Below, piece by piece: positions 58,691 through 64,000 of a DNA stretch of 64,000 nt. Both the position numbers and the translations under genes were made by a program. Origin of the DNA: Tolypeutes matacus. Lineage: Eukaryota; Chordata; Mammalia; Cingulata; Chlamyphoridae. The notes below the pieces were generated by a model. The model was not told the origin of the DNA. It searched no databases and saw only the letters and a list, made by a program, of their open reading frames with translations. The DNA lies in assembly GCA_026826555.1 (NCBI GenBank), contig JAKSZT010053769.1:736439-800438 (forward strand), given 5' to 3'. The stretch's first letter is position 1. Every line of letters starts with the position of its first letter.

Positions 58691-61258
58691 ATTCTTGATA
58701 TTATACATTACAAGTGTCCAGCAGAGATCATGGTCCATAATTCATAGTCCATAGCATAAATTAATTTCTCCCTCTTCTCCCTGAGCTACTTATCATTTTT
58801 GGTCAATGTCTGAGAGTCTATAGTTCTATGATTTTATTAAATAAAAATCTTTGATTTCTGCTCTACATTTATTTTCTCTTTTTATTCAAAACTTTCTCAC
58901 TAAAAGACAGATATAGCAACAGACTAAACAAAACATCTGATCCTATCCACTTCACATAAATTCTGTACAGTCCACATTCAGTTCCTGTAATTTCTAATAA
59001 GTATCTATAATATAAACAGCCATAATATTTAAAAATATTATGACTCTGTAACACATTTACATAGTATAAGTGAGTATACTTCACCTTAGATTATAAATTT
59101 GGATATTTCTTTCAAAATTACATGTGGCTTTGTCTACATTGGCAAAGTGATTGGAACTTTTCTCCTTGACATAGAGCAGAGAACCACGGAAGACAAATGG
59201 ACAGACTGGAAACAACCCATTTAGTACTAATTTAATCTAAGTAAACATATATTTTCTAAATGTAGTGGAGTTTCCTACAATTAGGTCATGCTATAACTTA
59301 TGGAATAACTGGAACTTCTGTGAATCTACACATGTAGGACTTAAAATTTCAGAAGTCACTTAAAATGGACCATAAGATGGAAGAAAATTAATCAAGGCAA
59401 TTTTCCTATGGATAAGTTTTGCCATAGCTCTTAGTTATGCTTTGAAATGTCATTTTTACTGCCCTTATATGTTTTTTAACACATATCTGTTTTCCAACAC
59501 AAGTAAATTAACTTAGCATCCTTTTTTCCAAGTCCTGGCTAAATTGCAGCTAGGTGGATAAACATTGGGTATCTTGATTTTCATTAAGAAAGCTGCCAGA
59601 GTACGCTCAACTGAGCTAATGCTGCACCTCAGCCACACATCTCTATCCCGAACATCAACACATCGTCTTTCGAGCCATCATGGCCAATCTCTCCATTACT
59701 CATGTCAGTTAGGGTTCTAGAGAAATATAAAATTTCATGGTGAATGCTATGAAAAAAAAAATTAATATCACCACAGAAATGTCATACAAAATTACCCAGC
59801 ATCTAGTATGTTTCAGGTCTTCAATATGTATTAAACCAAAACAAGAATAGGTTTTATGGGTGTTCTTTTTGGGGGGAAATTCAAAATAAGAGTAGCTTGC
59901 TTATGTTAAATTTCTACCATAAAACTTTATTAGCTCGTTATTCACTTGAAAAGAATAGGCCATCAAACCCTTTGTGTCTAACTATTCATCAAAGTGTCAG
60001 TTGAACAATTTGAAAGAAACTAGAAAGTAGAATATGAAACTCACGTTTACAGTGTTAATTTGAGTAAGATTTTTCTCCTAGAATAAGGACAGGATTTCTA
60101 TTAAGCAGAATTTATTATCTACTAAGACTTGAAAGGTATATTTCTAGAACATGAATTGAAAAGGACAGTTTGGAGGATCTTATGACTCAGCTTTAAGACA
60201 TTTTGTTGCACAGGAGCCATGGAGTGTCATTTTAAATGTGAAAGTGGCATGATAAACCTCCCACTTTCCTAAGAATAGAGTTATCACTGGACCCTGTTAT
60301 CTCACAACCCCAAGGTACAATATGATAATGATACCACTTAACATCAGTGCTGAAGTACGGGGAAAAAAGAGGAAAGCTACAAGCATTTTAACTAGAAAGA
60401 AAATCAAATTAAAGTATTAATTTACTGATTAATATAACATTAGCTGACCTATTTTCTCTAGCTTGTTGAACAACAAAGACTTGTGAAGCTAAATAACTGC
60501 CTAAAAGATAAATGTTTTAAGAATTCCCAGAGAGATGTTTAGCTCCTTTTTAAACATTATTAAAGATATGCCTTGCATATATCAGGCAGTTTTATGCTTC
60601 CTGTGCTGAAACATTCTGCTTAAATTTATTAATGCAGACTAAGAATTGGTATTTGTTTGGCAGTTCCCCCTAGTTCCAAAACTAAGACCAATAGTTGCCA
60701 GTTTTCTTATCCGTAGTGACTCAGTGCATAATTTATAAGAATTCAAATTCTTATTTGAATCAGGTCACACTTGGAAATTTATTTTCTTAAGCTATTCATA
60801 AATTGAGATAATATTGATTTAATGAATTAAAACCAGCAAGCTGCTGTCCACATGCTCACAGCCTCAGGATCTCAGAAATTCTAGCTGGTCTTTAAAGAAA
60901 TGTATTGAAAGGAAAAGAGGGTGGGCTTTTGTGTTGAGAGAGCTGAGTTCCTAGTACAATTCTGTTGCTAATGTCATGCATAGCTAAATCACATTGAATA
61001 AAATTTATGTCTTTCTTGATTTCTAAAATTTGATCAACCAAGACATAAAATAAAACACTTTGAAATGGTAAATTCTGATGCTTATTCTAAAGAAAGTTGT
61101 ATTTTTTTAGGATAATCCAATGGGATTATCCATTGGAAGAATATAAATTGTTACAAGGGGAGAATGTCAGTAGAGTATAAATACAAAGATTTTTCATAAG
61201 GTGATAAAGTAGGTTTTCCAAAGTGATAGGTTGAATAAAGGAAAGAAAAGGTCTAAAT
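58691..61258. other. Unique non-coding block
   Basis: I recognise no gene or repeat. A 20-nt palindrome (ATAAGAATT-CA-AATTCTTAT) lies at 60735-60754 and an overlapping double palindrome at 61110-61136. Confidence 0.5.
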
Positions 61259-61452
61259 CAGGGGTTCTTAACCTTTTTTGTTCCATGGACCCCTTTGCCA
61301 GTCAGGTAAAAACCACAAGACCCCTTACTAAATCCACACTATACTGTATATTATTTAATAAATATATCACACCCACACCAACACATCCCCACTAGAATAA
61401 TGTTTTTCTGAATTTAAATTCAAGGTCATGGACCCCTTCTTAAGAACCCCTG
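61259..61452 (+). mobile_element. Complete short hAT-type transposon with 8-bp TSD
   Basis: The ends CAGGGGTTCTTAA and TTAAGAACCCCTG are perfect 13-bp inverted repeats. The interior follows a known mammalian non-autonomous repeat (TTCCATGGACCCCTTTGCCAGTC, TCATGGACCCCTTCT). It is flanked by GTCTAAAT (61251-61258) and GTGTAAAT (61453-61460), an 8-bp target duplication with one change, which is the hAT hallmark. It is non-coding and 194 bp long. Confidence 0.9.
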
Positions 61453-61995
61453 GTGTAAATGATGTCCTTAGCTCTTCAAATATTTTGTTGACTTAATGAA
61501 TCATGCTTCATATAAGTTAGGCAATAAAACTGACGTTCTGCTTAAAACATTTTAAAACCTATATCTTTTAGCATAGAGAATAATGTGATTTTTTTAAAAG
61601 CCAGTTTCCACTGTTAGGGAGTCTTCCAAAAGCACACTCAAGGGTTAATGGAAGTTATTTGTCTATACATAAATTTTAGTGACTTCATTAAGCCAAAAAC
61701 CTACAGAGTTGTCACTTTCCTCTTTTTTTGTATTTTTTCTAAGTTTCAATTTTACAAGGTATATTTAGAAAATAACATTTCCATTGTTCTTTTACTCACC
61801 TTCCATGATGTTTGTCAATTCCCATTCACATTCAGCTCCTTTATTCTTTTGAATTGGTCAATAGAATATTCATGAGTTTCCTCTGAGTTATGAGCACTTT
61901 CTTATCTCAGCTGTTAAAATTTTCTTTAACTGGAACTTTCTTCCCTTTATTGATCTTTATTGATTCTAAGTTTCTCTCTCCCTCCCCCACCCCGG

Positions 61996-61996
<1 letters not shown>
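61453..61996. other. Unique non-coding block
   Basis: Nothing recognisable lies between the hAT element and the microsatellite. Confidence 0.5.
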
Positions 61997-62032
<36 letters not shown>

Positions 62033-62041
62033 GTCTCTCTG

Positions 62042-62082
<41 letters not shown>
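61997..62082 (+). repeat. Compound (CT)n(CTGT)n(CA)n microsatellite
   Basis: A pure CT run (61997-62027) passes through CTGTCTGT interruptions to a second CT run, then a CA run (62059-62082). Open frames across it on either strand are products of the repeat. Confidence 0.97.
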
Positions 62083-62114
62083 AGCACATACATACTTTTT
62101 AAAAATTAGGATAG

Positions 62115-62614
62115 TGAGGCAGGTTAGTATAGAGAAAGAGGGAAAACCTTGCAGACCTGGCAGAAAACATAGCCACGAGACATGTTGCCATGAAATCCCA
62201 CCCAGAAACCCCCCTGAGGGAAAGGCTGCTGCCAAGAATAAAGCTGGAAAGACCCTGCAAGACCCTGGCCACGAGAATCCCATTTGGAATGAGAAGCCCA
62301 TTTGGAAAGACAGTCTGGTTCAGGGTCAATGGGAAGTCAAAAGACCTCACCATTGGCCCCCTGAGAACTAACATGTGGGGTAACCAACCAGAACAGCAAA
62401 CAGCTGGGGCCCTTCCCCCACATTATGAAGAGGGAGGAGCAAAGGTTTTAAAAGGCCTGACTTGATCCCCCGCGTGCGCTACTCACCCTGCAGCACGCCT
62501 GCAGTCCTGCAATCCGTGTGTTGGATTGTGTACCTTTCGCGTTTTCTTGTTTCTGAATAAACTCTTTACTTCCTTACCTACCCTTTGGCGTGTCCTTAAA
62601 TTCTTTTATGCAAC
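62115..62614 (+). mobile_element. LTR-like block, probably a retroviral solo LTR
   Basis: The block starts TGAGGCAGGTTAG and is GC-richer than its surroundings. It has a TTTAAAAGG TATA-like box at about 62445, a CCCCCGCGTGCGC segment after it and a poly(A) signal AATAAACTC at 62556. A short U5-like part then ends ATGCAACA. This order (TG, TATA, signal, U5) is that of a gammaretrovirus-like LTR. No coding sequence or primer-binding site follows. The right end and target duplication are uncertain, so the LTR reading is an inference. Confidence 0.5.
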
Positions 62615-62699
62615 ATAAGCAAAGAACCTAGAAGTCCAGAACCCAGAGTCTTCCACCAGCAATCGTGACTTACTGTGGACAGTATATGTCCCCCTGCAC

Positions 62700-62825
62700 T
62701 ATGCTATTAAAAAAATGAATGTGCAACATTGTGATTTACTAAAAGTCATTGATTTTACACTTTGGATAGATTGTATGGTTTGTGAATATATCTCAATAAA
62801 ACTGCTTTAAAACAAATAAATAAAT
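62700..62825 (+). mobile_element. L1 3' end fragment
   Basis: ATTGATTTTACACTTTGGATAGATTGTATG and TCTCAATAAAACTGCTTTAAAA follow the L1 3' UTR end also seen at 62985-63067. It is a separate, more diverged copy with its own A-rich tail. Confidence 0.6.
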
Positions 62826-62834
62826 AAGCAATAG

Positions 62835-63067
62835 CCAAAAATAACAGCTATGTATGTAGGGGAAGCATAGAGATTGAGAGGTGATGAATTTTTTGTTTGT
62901 CTGTTTTTTGTTTATTATTATTATTGAAATAATGAAAATATTCTAATAATGATTGAAGTGATAAATACACAACTTTATGATCATAGCAAATACCATTGAT
63001 TGTATACTTTGGATGGATTGTATGCTTTATTAATATGTATCAATAAAATTGATTTGTTTAAAAAACA
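62835..63067 (+). mobile_element. L1 3' UTR end, same subfamily as 3021 and 39660
   Basis: TATTATTATTATTGAAATAATGAAAATATTC, GATTGAAGTGATAAATACAC and TGTATACTTTGGATGGATTGTATGC followed by TCAATAAAATTGATTTGTTT is the plus-strand counterpart of the tails at 3021-3220 (minus) and 39660-39780 (inverted). It is 5'-truncated and non-coding. Confidence 0.75.
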
Positions 63068-63636
63068 ACCAAACAACTCAATAAAATATGGATAAAAATT
63101 TTGAAAAAAAATCAATAACAGACACAATGGTGTGCTAGCACATGTTTAACAACCATCTCTCTGGAAACAAACAAATAAAAAAAAACGTGTTTAGTGGTTT
63201 TACTGATGCAAATATGCTTACAAAAGTCAATTTCAAGCTAGCGAGGTGACCTCATTGAATTTGGATTTGGGAAGAAAGTGCACAATCAGCTCTTGTAAGC
63301 TGATACAAGCTAGATGACTGTTCTTTTACCTGGGCCTCTTTTTAAACTTGTCCACATAGCTGGTAACCTTGAGACTCATGGTAATACCTTCGTCCACCCC
63401 CCAACAAAGCACAGCCTTACTCAGTGTCCCTGAGCTGTGTAAGTTCATCTGGGCCATATTGTATCACCTATGTATAACTTGGGGACAGAAGAAACCAATG
63501 CATATATGCTGATAATCATGCCAATTTCTGTGCCATGAGTAATAAAATCTTTATCTCTTCCCCAAAAGCCTGTCTTCTGCCAACATATATGAAATAGCTG
63601 CACACTAACTTACTAGCTCATAAGTAAGGTAAAATA
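63068..63636. other. Unassigned, possibly LTR-like
   Basis: The block has a poly(A) signal (GAGTAATAAAATC at about 63540) and an AACAACCATCTCTCTGGAAACAAACAA motif reminiscent of an old LTR, but I could not define ends or family. Confidence 0.25.
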
Positions 63637-63648
63637 AAACTCCATACT

Positions 63649-63773
63649 AAAAAAAAAAAAAAAAAAAAAAAAAGTTTAAAAAAAAAAAAAAAAAAAAAAA
63701 AAGGGGTGGCCAAATTCAAATTCTATTACCAAAAAAAAAAGAATAAAAGTTTACAGGTGGAAAAAAAAAAAAA
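63649..63773 (+). mobile_element. Poly(A)-rich insertion with 12-bp target duplication
   Basis: AAACTCCATACT occurs perfectly at 63637-63648 and 63774-63785. The 125 bp between them are mostly A runs with three short unique islands, one of which (TTCAAATTCTATTACCA, 63715-63731) is also present at 63953-63969 in the right flank. This is the form of a tail-only retroposon with filler DNA, though slippage or assembly error in A runs is possible. Confidence 0.55.
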
Positions 63774-63785
63774 AAACTCCATACT

Positions 63786-64000
63786 GACAGACATCCTGTC
63801 CTTGAAACTGATGGAAACATCTAGGTGCACAGAAATGCAATAATAGTCTTCCTTTATATATTTGCAATACATAAGAATATATATCCATTGATCAGAACTA
63901 TTAGGACGGTATAATATAGTTTTGTGAAAACAAAAAATTGCTGTTGAGAAACTTCAAATTCTATTACCATACCTGTTAAATTTTCCCTTTGATACCTTCA
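63786..64000. other. Unique non-coding sequence at the window edge
   Basis: No feature is recognised apart from the 17-nt copy described for the preceding insertion. Confidence 0.5.

Noticed and set aside
61890..62301. Open frames of Ser-Leu, Arg-Glu or Cys-Val repeats
   Set aside because: They are translations of the CT/CA microsatellite.

Overview
The window looks like nuclear DNA from a xenarthran mammal (armadillo, sloth or anteater; I cannot say which). The main evidence is five copies of a tRNA-derived SINE whose head reads like the DAS-type SINEs known from armadillo, together with pan-mammalian relics (MIR, L2, MER5A-like and other hAT elements, MaLR-like LTRs) and several long L1 elements. 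The DNA is AT-rich. I found no intact protein-coding gene, no tRNA or rRNA gene, no CRISPR array and no convincing exon, so this is intergenic or deep-intronic sequence. The only protein homology I recognise is decayed L1 ORF1/ORF2.

Layout. 1-2.8 kb: mostly unique, with one hAT relic. 2.8-6.9 kb: an internally deleted minus-strand L1 with a SINE beside its 3' end and a 950-bp unclassified retroposon inside it. 6.9-9.4 kb: unique. 9.4-15.9 kb: a dimeric SINE abutting a near full-length plus-strand L1 whose ORF1 is largely replaced by an antisense LTR. 15.9-24.5 kb: mostly unique, with MIR, L2 and LTR-like relics. 24.5-37.7 kb: a pile-up of an ancient L1, a younger L1 carrying a solo LTR, and a 6.5-kb L1. 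37.7-42.4 kb: a long copy of the unclassified retroposon, a 5'-inverted L1 tail carrying a very fresh SINE, another L1 tail, and an old L1 carrying a dimeric SINE. 42.4-54.4 kb: mostly unique, with hAT, SINE and MIR elements and one long hairpin. 54.4-57.3 kb: a probable ancient antisense L1 with a 1.1-kb composite insertion containing a 25-bp GC-rich tandem repeat. 57.3-64 kb: a MIR split by a solo LTR, a short hAT element with an 8-bp target duplication, a CT/CA microsatellite, an LTR-like block, L1 tails and a poly(A)-rich insertion.

What the sequence records is a history of nested insertion. L1 enzymes mobilised L1s, SINEs and the unclassified retroposon; LTR elements and hAT transposons landed among them; and target-site duplications (TSDs) let the order be read. 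The three long L1s have broken frames, and each also carries at least one change in an endonuclease or reverse-transcriptase motif, so none looks autonomous. Family assignments are from memory of consensus sequences and were not checked by database search.
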